64,000 nucleotides of DNA, from the NCBI GenBank assembly GCA_046048875.1, contig JBJOFG010000014.1, positions 484,996 to 548,995 of the forward strand, in the 5' to 3' direction. Under the pieces are notes generated by a model, which saw only the letters and a list, made by a program, of their open reading frames with translations, made no database searches and had not been told where the DNA came from. Made by a program: the position numbers and the translations under genes. This document shows, piece by piece, positions 50,247-57,627 of the stretch (position 1 is the first letter of the stretch; each line of letters opens with the position of its first letter). Origin of the DNA: CAIZGX01 sp046048875. Lineage in GTDB: Bacteria > Bacteroidota > Bacteroidia > Flavobacteriales_D > Sanyastnellaceae.

Positions 50247-50621
50247 TTAATTGTTTGGAGTTCCTGCTGTAATCCATGCATTTACTGCTGTCTTGTCGCA
50301 AGAGCTTAATCCTGTAGTTCCTTTTGGCATAATAGAATATCCGTTGATTCCATCGAGTGACCCCGATAAGGCGCCATTATCTGCAATGGTTTTAATGTCT
50401 TCGTAAGTTGTAAGTGATAAACCAGCACTTGGATTAGCTCCTTCGTGACAACCGCTTGCACATTGTTGCGCTACCAATGGCGCGATACGGCTTGTGAATG
50501 TGAATGTGTTGTCGCACGGTGTTGACGAATATAAATATTCCTCATTGTCGTAGTAACACGAATTAAAAAGGGTAACTCCGAGCATTAAAGTAAGAACCGA
50601 TTTAGTTGTTAGGTGCGCCAT
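50247..50621 (-). CDS. Cytochrome c-like lipoprotein with CX3CH heme motif
   Basis: 124 residues. Lipobox LFNSC (Cys22) places it on a membrane. One heme-c domain: IAPLVAQQCASGCHEG with Cys54, Cys58 and His59, a CX3CH spacing with one residue more than CX2CH. The likely distal ligand is Met in YSIMPKGTTGL, and it ends VNAWITAGTPNN. It is a shorter paralogue of the second domain of the upstream protein (50602-51282), with which it overlaps by 20 bases. Probably carries electrons in the periplasm. Whether the CX3CH motif really binds heme is not certain. Confidence 0.82.
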   Translation of the reverse strand: MAHLTTKSVLTLMLGVTLFNSCYYDNEEYLYSSTPCDNTFTFTSRIAPLVAQQCASGCHEGANPSAGLSLTTYEDIKTIADNGALSGSLDGINGYSIMPKGTTGLSSCDKTAVNAWITAGTPNN

Positions 50622-51282
50622 CGTTTATCCATTTTTGAATTTGAGTAATCTTGCAACTTTGCAGGCCGGACGTGTTTTTCGGCATAATTGAATAACCTCC
50701 GGTGCCATTCAGGGAATGCATTAATGAACCATTGTTAGCAATGCTTGATATTTCAGCGTAATTCGTCAGTACTAAGTTAGCGTCTGGACTTCCTCCACTG
50801 TGACAACCGGAACAATTTGTTTGAATAATGGGGAGAATGTATGCGTTGAAAGTGTAATTCAAAGTGTCGCACCCCACACAGTTGTTGAATTTTGCCCCTT
50901 GATTTATCCACGTTCGAATGGCATTTATTTGTTCTGTGGTGAGCGGAGCACTTGGAGGAGGAGGCATTATGTCATCGGGATCATTCTCCGTGATGGCTTC
51001 TATTAAATCACTGTTATTCGCATTTCCAATATCAATGATATCGGAATTCATCAGTGAGTAATAATCAGTTACTATTATCCCGTCTTTGTGCGAAGCTTCA
51101 TCGTGGCACCCCGACATGCCACAATTTGAGGCCAATAGCGGGAGAATTGTATTTCCGAAATAAACAGTGTCTGGGTCGCAGTTTTCTGACAAAGTCCCAT
51201 CTAAATCAGGCGGCGGCTCATGTTTACAAGAAACAAGAGTCATTAAAATCAATCCGAAAACCAGTGTTGTGTAGTTTTTCAT
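50602..51282 (-). CDS. Two-domain cytochrome c-like lipoprotein with CX4CH and CX2CH motifs
   Basis: 226 residues from ATG 51282; an earlier ATG at 51324 lacks a promoter-proximal position and signal fit. Lipobox LVSC (Cys19). Domain 1 has CGMSGCH (Cys54, Cys59, His60), a CX4CH spacing, and DDIMPPPPS with a possible Met106 ligand. Domain 2 has canonical CSGCH (Cys157, Cys160, His161) and YSIMPKNTSG with Met200. The ends WINQGAKF and WINDGAPNN are repeated. First gene of the operon with the second cytochrome, OB-fold, YceI and DUF5777. Confidence 0.85.
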   Translation of the reverse strand: MKNYTTLVFGLILMTLVSCKHEPPPDLDGTLSENCDPDTVYFGNTILPLLASNCGMSGCHDEASHKDGIIVTDYYSLMNSDIIDIGNANNSDLIEAITENDPDDIMPPPPSAPLTTEQINAIRTWINQGAKFNNCVGCDTLNYTFNAYILPIIQTNCSGCHSGGSPDANLVLTNYAEISSIANNGSLMHSLNGTGGYSIMPKNTSGLQSCKITQIQKWINDGAPNN

Positions 51283-51287
51283 CTTTT

Positions 51288-51295
51288 CAAAATTA
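51288..51295 (-). promoter_or_regulatory. -7 box five bases before the two-domain cytochrome start
   Basis: TAATTTTG on the minus strand matches TAnnTTTG exactly and ends five bases before ATG 51282, supporting that start over 51324. Confidence 0.5.
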
Positions 51296-51348
51296 CAATT
51301 TGTTTCATTATTCGGATGAGACAATTATCAGTTTTACAGAGGATAACG

Positions 51349-51627
51349 TCAAATGTCCCAGGTAATTGTAAGTTCTTCGCTTGTTGGATGTGCTTGACAT
51401 GCCAGTATGAATCCTTGTTCTACTTCTTTGGGAGTTAAAGCGTGGTTAGCATCCATTCTTGCAGTTCCTGATAATATTTTGCATTGGCAGGTGGTGCATA
51501 CACCTCCTTGACAAGAATATGGAGCATCTAATCCTGCGTCAATAGCCGCATTTAAAATGGTCTCACCTTCAGGATTAATTTCTAGCTCAATTGTTTTTTT
51601 GTCAAGGGTGATTGATACTTTACTCAT
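51349..51627 (-). CDS. 2Fe-2S ferredoxin
   Basis: 92 residues, plant-type [2Fe-2S] ferredoxin: Cys39, Cys44, Cys47 (CQGGVCTTC) and Cys77 (LACQAH) are the cluster ligands. It resembles the C-terminal ferredoxin domain of phenylacetyl-CoA oxygenase reductase PaaE but stands alone, without a flavin domain. It passes electrons to an oxygenase or desaturase that is not in the window. Four bases separate it from the upstream TlpA-like gene. Confidence 0.92.
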   Translation of the reverse strand: MSKVSITLDKKTIELEINPEGETILNAAIDAGLDAPYSCQGGVCTTCQCKILSGTARMDANHALTPKEVEQGFILACQAHPTSEELTITWDI

Positions 51628-51631
51628 CTTG

Positions 51632-52144
51632 TTATTTGATTAATGTTGAAATTTCATTCTTAAATTTTTCTTCTTTCCAATTCCAGCTTCCTAAATCACT
51701 TTTCACGACTTCATGATTGGAGTTCAGTAAATAAGATAGAGGTATAGAGTATATGTTAGCTTCTTTAAGTTTGTTTACACGATAGATATTAAAACCATAT
51801 CGCTCGCGAAATGTTTTCACAACACTCTCTTTATCCTCAGTTATGAAAACAAAGTTGATTTTCTGTCCGAGTGGAGTTTCCTTGAAAGCTTTTATCTCAG
51901 GAAGCTCTTTTAAGCAAGGGCCGCACCAAGAGGCATAAAAATGCACTATGGTAATACCCGCTGTTAAATCGGATAATTTGTACTGAACATTTAAGCTGTC
52001 TACAACCACAATTTCATTTTGAGCAAGTTTTGGGACAGTCTTGTAACGAAAGAAAAAGAATACTCCAACACCCAAAAGAATCAGCCAAAGTACACGCTCA
52101 ACTGAAAGGAATCTCCAAAATCTTTTAGAATACCAACCCTGCAT
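51632..52144 (-). CDS. TlpA-like membrane-anchored thioredoxin
   Basis: 170 residues. One N-terminal TM helix (about 17-33), then a thioredoxin fold of the TlpA/ResA type with ITIVHFYASWCGPCLKELPE; Cys74 and Cys77 form the CGPC active site. It acts in the periplasm as a thiol reductase, possibly reducing the cysteines of apocytochromes before heme attachment, which would suit the cytochromes downstream; this is inferred. The ATG overlaps the upstream stop as TAATG. Confidence 0.88.
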   Translation of the reverse strand: MQGWYSKRFWRFLSVERVLWLILLGVGVFFFFRYKTVPKLAQNEIVVVDSLNVQYKLSDLTAGITIVHFYASWCGPCLKELPEIKAFKETPLGQKINFVFITEDKESVVKTFRERYGFNIYRVNKLKEANIYSIPLSYLLNSNHEVVKSDLGSWNWKEEKFKNEISTLIK

Positions 52145-52884
52145 TAGTCCTCTTCTTTTTCTCTATTTATTTCATTCCCTCGCTGGTCCATAGAGTCTTG
52201 CTCTTTTTCAATTTCCAATTGTTCAATCGAAGTAATGAAATTTTGTAATTCAACCTGAGTCATGGGTTTGAAATCTTTAGAGATGTTAAAAATATCAGCA
52301 TCAATTTTAGATTTATTGATTTCTTTTAACTCCCAATAAGAATCTGCGTCTTGTTGAATGGAAACTATTAGTCCGGGCGCTTCAACAGATTGGAATAGGT
52401 AAGGAATATTTGAATATTGAAGAGTATACCAAACAAGCATGCTATCGGTTGTCCCGAATTCGGATTGCTTCAATGCATAGCCTTGTTTGCAGTTTAGACC
52501 GGCGATGATTTTGTCAGCACTCTTGCTCGCTGGAACAATAGTGTATAATTGATCTTTACTGAAGAAGGACGGGTCGAATTTCACTGCCATTTGCTGATTT
52601 GCAATTCGAGCGAGCATTGTTGCTTCTTTTTTTTCGGAATCAATAACGATAGAATAATTCATTGCCGACATGAAATCTTTCTCAGTAGATATTTCAGACA
52701 ATAGGAGTTTTCCCTTTATGGTAAAGCCTATTGTTGGCGGAATATTCGGATCGTTAGAGTCAATGCGCTTCGAATTGTCGTAGAATTTTCTTCCATAAAT
52801 GAGTTTTCCCTCAAAAGAAGATTGTTGTGCATGTGAAACCAAGCTCAAAAGCACAGCGAATAAAAACAGATTTAGCGTTTTCAT
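52144..52884 (-). CDS. GLPGLI/DUF4412-like secreted protein 1
   Basis: 246 residues. Signal peptide 1-19 (ends SHAQ). The chain has strands typical of this group: SSFEGKLIYGRKF, FTIKGKLLLSEI, YSIVIDSEKKEATMLA, the IIAGLNCKQGYAL motif and PYLFQSVEAPGLIVSI, which is close to the GLPGLI signature. The C-terminus is highly charged (EQDSMDQRGNEINREKEED). Function unknown; predicted periplasmic or outer-membrane associated. It is a paralogue of the next gene (52924-53547). Confidence 0.75.
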   Translation of the reverse strand: MKTLNLFLFAVLLSLVSHAQQSSFEGKLIYGRKFYDNSKRIDSNDPNIPPTIGFTIKGKLLLSEISTEKDFMSAMNYSIVIDSEKKEATMLARIANQQMAVKFDPSFFSKDQLYTIVPASKSADKIIAGLNCKQGYALKQSEFGTTDSMLVWYTLQYSNIPYLFQSVEAPGLIVSIQQDADSYWELKEINKSKIDADIFNISKDFKPMTQVELQNFITSIEQLEIEKEQDSMDQRGNEINREKEED

Positions 52885-52923
52885 GCGGTGAATTTACGAA
52901 CTAATTTCTTGTCTTAAACAGAT

Positions 52924-53547
52924 TCAACGCAACAACTCGGGAAACAGCGGGAGCAGCAACTGATAATCAGATTCACTCATTTCGCGATACTCCGAAGGGA
53001 TTAGAAATTCTTCGTCTTTGACCTTTCTTTTAGAGAGTTTTTTTGTTCGAATGATTTGTGAGTGTCCTTCCTTGGTCAAATGCAATTCTAACAAGAGGCC
53101 AGGTACTTCCGAGTAGACCCCAAATATTTTCGTTGGACTTTTAAACGCAGTAGAATAATAAACGGTGGAGGATATTTCTTCAATGGAAACTTTACCCTTT
53201 CGGCAATTATATCCAGCTACTTTTTTCAATTTTCCATTCTCGGGAGAAAATGTCCCAACCGCATCAATATTCTTCATGCCCCGAACAGCAATTTTTTCGC
53301 CGTTGTGTGTCTTTAGCATAATTGACTCTCCCGTTTCGTAATTAATGATGAGCGAGTAGTCTTCGATATTCTCCGAATGGATATTCATTCGAGCGAGACT
53401 TCCTTTCAGTTTAATTTCGAAATCCATTTGCGGAATTTCACTGCTATCTGCTGTTAGGACTTCAATAAACAAGGTTCCTTCAAAGGCTTGTTGGGCTTGA
53501 CTTTTTAGCCCAACGAAAACAAGCAGAAAGAACACAAGTCTTTTCAT
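52924..53547 (-). CDS. GLPGLI/DUF4412-like secreted protein 2
   Basis: 207 residues. Signal peptide 1-18 (ends SQAQ). Shares with its neighbour the pattern FEGTLFIEVLTAD, MDFEIKLKGSLARMNI, YSLIINYETGESIML, KVAGYNCRKGKVSI and VYSEVPGLLLEL. The two genes lie next to each other and look like an old duplication. The ATG overlaps the E1 fusion stop as TAATG, so it is coupled to it. Function unknown. Confidence 0.72.
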   Translation of the reverse strand: MKRLVFFLLVFVGLKSQAQQAFEGTLFIEVLTADSSEIPQMDFEIKLKGSLARMNIHSENIEDYSLIINYETGESIMLKTHNGEKIAVRGMKNIDAVGTFSPENGKLKKVAGYNCRKGKVSIEEISSTVYYSTAFKSPTKIFGVYSEVPGLLLELHLTKEGHSQIIRTKKLSKRKVKDEEFLIPSEYREMSESDYQLLLPLFPELLR

Positions 53548-55595
53548 TAGTAATTCAAGATCTCAGCAATAACAGCACTTACTTTTTCTGCATTCGGAAG
53601 TAGTGCAGCCTCCAAATCACTGTTCAGCGGAATAGCCGGTGTAGGAACACTTCCATAGGTCTTAACCGGAGCATCCAAATACTCAAAGCAGTTCTCGGCA
53701 ATTTTTCCGGCAAGCGCTTGAGCGAAACTGTTCATGGCAGGCTCTTCCGTCAATACAAGACATCTTCCACATTTCTTCACCGCTGCAAACACGGCATCTT
53801 CATCCAATGGCATTAAGGTGCGCAGATCTACAATTTCAATTTGTTGATCGAAGTTCTTCGCGGCATTCAATGCCCAATGAACGCCCATGCCGTAGGTGAT
53901 GACTGCAATTGATTTTTTATGGTTCGAAGTGAGAACGGTGTTTGCTTTTCCAAGCGGAACAATGTAATCTTCCGAAGGCTCTATTGTGCGCGCCATGTCG
54001 GTGCCTTTCACCTTTGACCAATAGAGTCCTTTGTGCTCGAGCATGACAACCGGATTCGGATCATAGAAGGCTGCTTTCAATAGACCTTTCAGATCGGCCC
54101 CGTTGCTTGGGTAAACCACTTTTATTCCGCGAATGTTACACAACACGCTCTCTACACTGCTGCTGTGGTAGGGTCCGCCGCTTCCGTATGCGCCAATGGG
54201 AACACGAACAAGGGCTTGCACATTCCACTTTCCATTCGTCAAATAATAACTGCGAGCGGCTTCCGTAAACAATTGATTCAATCCTGGCCAGATGTAGTCT
54301 GCGAATTGAACTTCCACAATAGGTTTTAATCCCGCAACGCTCATTCCAACAGTGCTTCCAATAATGAAAGCTTCTTGAATAGGCGTGTTGAAGACACGGT
54401 TGTCGCCGAATTTTTCTGCCAAGGTTGCGGCTTCACGAAACACTCCACCTAAACGCTTGCCCACGTCTTGTCCGTAAAGCAAGGCTTCCGGATGCTTCGC
54501 CAAAATTTCTTGCATTGCAAACAGAGCACAGTCCACCATCACTGTGGCCTCTTTTCCTTGCGGAGCGCGTTCGCCTTTTTCTTCCGTGATTGGAGTTGGT
54601 GCATAGGCATGATCCATCAAGGAAGAAGGAGCAGGGTCTTCGGCAGTTGAGGCGCGCTCGTAATCGCGTAAAATATTTTCGCCGGCTTTCTTCCACACAT
54701 CATCCAACGTGCTCTCAGAAAAACCGAAGTTGTTTAATTGCTTTTTGAACTTCGGAAGCGGATCTCTTTTTTCTGCTTCTTCCAAATCGTGTCTGTACCA
54801 TTCCTTGCGAACACCGGAGGTGTGATGTCCCAACAAAGGAACCTTGCAGTGCAGAAGCCACGGTTTGCGCGTCTTGCGCATGCTGCTTAAAATTTCTTGA
54901 ATGGTGTTGAAGCTTTGAACGAAGTCGGTTCCATCGATACTCTTCACACGAATATTCGGATAAGCTTTTGCTAGGTTTGTTGCATCTCCAGAACGAATTT
55001 CAGAGGCATGCGCGCTGATGTCCCATTCGTTGTCTTGAACAAAGAACAATACTGGAAGCTGTTTCAAATTGGCCATGTGCAACGCCTCGGTCACTTCACC
55101 TTCGGTCATAGCCGCATCACCGATTGAGCAAACCACAACAGACGGGTTGTCTGTGTCGTTCAACCCTTGAAGTTCCTTGTACTGAACACCCATGGCAACG
55201 CCAACAGTTGGAATGGCTTGCATTCCGGTTGCGGAAGACTGATGCGGAATCTTCGGCATGTTCGGACGGTTCAACGAAGGGTGACTGTAATACGTTCTTC
55301 CCCCACTGAACGGATCGTCTTTCTTTGCAAACAGTTGAAGCATGAGCTCATAAGGAGTCATGCCAATACTTAACAAAATACTGTCGTCTCTGTAGTAAGC
55401 AGAAAGGTAGTCGTCTTTGGTCAGTTGAAGCCCAAGCGCAATCTGGCAAGCCTCGTGTCCGCGAGAAGTCGCGTGCACATACTTGGAAGTGACTTTGGCG
55501 TTCGCTTCGTATAGGTCAGATAGCTGACGCGCAGTGGTCATTTTTTCAAAGGCCAACAGCAAAGTGTCGCTATTCAAGTTCAATTCGTTTTCCAT
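53547..55595 (-). CDS. 2-oxoacid dehydrogenase E1 component, fused alpha and beta subunits
   Basis: 682 residues from ATG 55595; the longer frame to 55640 overlaps the divergent promoters. The alpha part (1-~330) has the ThDP motif starting GD (159-160) and the residue region VQDNEWDIS, plus RYYSHP-type substrate loop (YYSHPSLNR). The beta part (~355-682) has VMVDCALFAMQEIL, FGDNRVFNTPIQEAFIIG, VEVQFADYIWPG and PIGAYGSGGPYHSSSVES. It decarboxylates a branched-chain or similar 2-oxoacid and transfers the acyl group to a lipoyl E2. Fusions of this kind are usual in Bacteroidota. E2 and E3 are not in the window. Confidence 0.93.
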   Translation of the reverse strand: MENELNLNSDTLLLAFEKMTTARQLSDLYEANAKVTSKYVHATSRGHEACQIALGLQLTKDDYLSAYYRDDSILLSIGMTPYELMLQLFAKKDDPFSGGRTYYSHPSLNRPNMPKIPHQSSATGMQAIPTVGVAMGVQYKELQGLNDTDNPSVVVCSIGDAAMTEGEVTEALHMANLKQLPVLFFVQDNEWDISAHASEIRSGDATNLAKAYPNIRVKSIDGTDFVQSFNTIQEILSSMRKTRKPWLLHCKVPLLGHHTSGVRKEWYRHDLEEAEKRDPLPKFKKQLNNFGFSESTLDDVWKKAGENILRDYERASTAEDPAPSSLMDHAYAPTPITEEKGERAPQGKEATVMVDCALFAMQEILAKHPEALLYGQDVGKRLGGVFREAATLAEKFGDNRVFNTPIQEAFIIGSTVGMSVAGLKPIVEVQFADYIWPGLNQLFTEAARSYYLTNGKWNVQALVRVPIGAYGSGGPYHSSSVESVLCNIRGIKVVYPSNGADLKGLLKAAFYDPNPVVMLEHKGLYWSKVKGTDMARTIEPSEDYIVPLGKANTVLTSNHKKSIAVITYGMGVHWALNAAKNFDQQIEIVDLRTLMPLDEDAVFAAVKKCGRCLVLTEEPAMNSFAQALAGKIAENCFEYLDAPVKTYGSVPTPAIPLNSDLEAALLPNAEKVSAVIAEILNY

Positions 55596-55613
55596 GAAAT
55601 TTTCTTTCGGACT

Positions 55614-55621
55614 GCAAGTTA
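55614..55621 (-). promoter_or_regulatory. Variant -7 box for the E1 fusion
   Basis: TAACTTGC on the minus strand, a variant of TAnnTTTG, lies 18 bases before ATG 55595 and supports that start. Confidence 0.35.
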
Positions 55622-55651
55622 CAACAAGGCGGTATATCAAAGAAACCGTTT

Positions 55652-55659
55652 TACCTTTG
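55652..55659 (+). promoter_or_regulatory. -7 box four bases before dapF
   Basis: TACCTTTG matches TAnnTTTG exactly and ends four bases before ATG 55664. It is divergent from the E1 promoter. Confidence 0.5.
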
Positions 55660-55663
55660 GAAC

Positions 55664-56431
55664 ATGCAATTTTTCAAATACCACGGCACCGGCAACGATT
55701 TCATTATGGTTGATAATCGTGAAAATTCTTGGCAGCCCACCTCGGAGGAAGTCGCAGAGCTCTGCGATAGACATTTCGGAATAGGAGCAGACGGATTAAT
55801 TCTGATTGAAGGCGATGAAGAGACAGAGTTCTACATGAACTATTATAACTCAGACGGATCGCAATCTTTTTGTGGAAATGGAAGCCGCTGTGCGGTTGCT
55901 TTCGCAAAGAGCCTGGGTATTTTAGATAAAGAAGAGGCTTCATTCAGAGCCATCGATGGGTATCACGAAGCGAAAATCAACGGAGAGGAAATCTCCATTC
56001 GAATGGGCGATGTTACAGAGGTTGTTGTTCGAAATGAAAATGAATATTTTGTGAATACAGGTTCTCCGCATGTGGTTCGCATGGTGGAAGACTTGAATCT
56101 CGATGTTATGGAGTTGGGCAGCGAAGTGCGCTACAGTCAAGAGTTTGAGAAGGAAGGAACCAATGTGAATTTTTTAACCTTGTTGAACGAAGACGAGGCC
56201 ATGGTTCGCACATACGAACGCGGCGTGGAAGGTGAAACACTTTCATGCGGGACTGGAGTAACGGCATGTGCAATTGTTATGAATCATTTGTCGAATAGCC
56301 CAGCGCAAAAAGAAATTCACACTTTGGGGGGAGATTTAATTGTTCGATTTGAAAGAACCGCAAAAGGCTATGAAAACATTTGGTTGTGCGGTCCTGCTGA
56401 ACTCGTATTTAAAGGAGAATGGTTGTCATGA
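55664..56431 (+). CDS. dapF: Diaminopimelate epimerase
   Basis: 255 residues. Converts LL- to meso-diaminopimelate for lysine and peptidoglycan synthesis, without cofactor. Both catalytic cysteines are present: Cys70 in SFCGNGSRC and Cys195 in LSCGTGVTAC. The N-terminal FKYHGTGNDFIMVDN is typical. The length is normal. dapD in the same window indicates the succinylase route. The stop overlaps the DUF4105 start by four bases (ATGA). Confidence 0.96.
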   Translation: MQFFKYHGTGNDFIMVDNRENSWQPTSEEVAELCDRHFGIGADGLILIEGDEETEFYMNYYNSDGSQSFCGNGSRCAVAFAKSLGILDKEEASFRAIDGYHEAKINGEEISIRMGDVTEVVVRNENEYFVNTGSPHVVRMVEDLNLDVMELGSEVRYSQEFEKEGTNVNFLTLLNEDEAMVRTYERGVEGETLSCGTGVTACAIVMNHLSNSPAQKEIHTLGGDLIVRFERTAKGYENIWLCGPAELVFKGEWLS

Positions 56432-57612
56432 AAAGAATAATTGCCTGCTTCATTTTTATAGCATTGGCCTTCGGCGCAAATGCTACCGTTAATAATCATG
56501 TCGGAGAACTTCCACGAATGACCTTGTTGACTTGCTCTCCGGGTGAAGAACTCTACACCTGCTTCGGACACAGCGCTCTTCGTTATACAGATACCCTGAA
56601 TGGCGAATGGGTCGATTTGGTTTTCAATTACGGGACATTTGAATTTTCAGAAGGCTTCTATTTGAAGTTCGCCAGAGGCAAACTGAATTACATGTTGAGC
56701 GTTGAAGACTTCGCCGATTTCCAACAACAGTATTTGTATGGTGGAAGAGGGATTTTAGAAAATGAATTCAAGCTTAACGCTGAGCAGATCCGTTTGTTGG
56801 GGGCTATGCTAATTGAAAATGCGAAAAAGGAAAACAAGTATTTTCAGTACGATTTCTTTTACGACAATTGTGCTACCCGCGTTCGTGATATCGTGTTAAA
56901 AGCCTTTCCTGAAATTCAACAAAACGAAAAGACATTTTCAAATCGACCAAGATTTCGTCACGACATTGATGTCTATTTAGCGCATCAGTATTGGGCCGAT
57001 TTCGGAATTGATTTGGTTTTGGGAATGCCTTGCGACAAAACTCCTGAGGCGGGACAAACATCGTTTTTACCCGATAGTCTTCAGTCAAACATGATGGCTT
57101 GGACCATCAATGGAACTAAAATTTTAGGCAGGTCGAATGAAATTCTTCCTGTCGATGATTCGTTGTTTGAAAAAGAAACGAAATCGGCAAAACCAATTTT
57201 TTACGTTACGCTATCTGCAATCCTCTTTGCAGCGTTCAGCGCTTATCTCATTTGGAAAAAGCGCGGATGGAATTTATCGGAGCGAATTTTCTTAGGATTC
57301 TTTGCGCTTCTTGGAGTGGTTCTTTTGGTGATGTGGTTCTTAACCGATCACACCACCACGAAGTGGAACTTCAATATACTTTGGGCAAACCCAATGTTAT
57401 TTGCTTTAGCCTTTGCGCGCGTGAGCGCAGTTAAGGTTTGGGTTCGAAAGTACGCTTTCGTTCAAATGGGTTTGTCGGCATACGTGCTCTTAGCGCTATT
57501 TCTTCCAGTCATTGGAATTCAAACTTTTCCAGATGAAATAGGCGCATGGCTTGTTGCGCAATTGATTTTAATTTATCGATTCACCCGAATCACAAAACCT
57601 GTTAAAGGATAG
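56428..57612 (+). CDS. DUF4105 family membrane protein
   Basis: 394 residues from ATG 56428, which forms an ATGA overlap with dapF and gives a signal peptide (hydrophobic 5-18); the frame from 56419 is three codons longer. The DUF4105 domain (~25-200) shows LLTCSPGEELYTCFGHSALR, VFNYGTFEF and YDFFYDNCATRVRDIV; the paired Cys and His positions hint at an NlpC/P60-like thiol active site, but this is unproven. The second half has four to five TM helices (from about residue 255). Likely an envelope enzyme in the inner membrane. Confidence 0.85.
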   Translation: MKRIIACFIFIALAFGANATVNNHVGELPRMTLLTCSPGEELYTCFGHSALRYTDTLNGEWVDLVFNYGTFEFSEGFYLKFARGKLNYMLSVEDFADFQQQYLYGGRGILENEFKLNAEQIRLLGAMLIENAKKENKYFQYDFFYDNCATRVRDIVLKAFPEIQQNEKTFSNRPRFRHDIDVYLAHQYWADFGIDLVLGMPCDKTPEAGQTSFLPDSLQSNMMAWTINGTKILGRSNEILPVDDSLFEKETKSAKPIFYVTLSAILFAAFSAYLIWKKRGWNLSERIFLGFFALLGVVLLVMWFLTDHTTTKWNFNILWANPMLFALAFARVSAVKVWVRKYAFVQMGLSAYVLLALFLPVIGIQTFPDEIGAWLVAQLILIYRFTRITKPVKG

Positions 57613-57614
57613 AT

Positions 57615-57622
57615 TATATTTG
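57615..57622 (+). promoter_or_regulatory. -7 box five bases before the unknown lipoprotein
   Basis: TATATTTG is a perfect TAnnTTTG, ending five bases before ATG 57628. It follows the DUF4105 stop by two bases and would start a second transcript covering the lipoprotein to kdsA. Confidence 0.5.
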
Positions 57623-57627
57623 ATACC

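Noticed and set aside
55596..55640. N-terminal extension of the E1 fusion
   Set aside because: It would cover the presumed divergent promoter, and the family starts at or after 55595.
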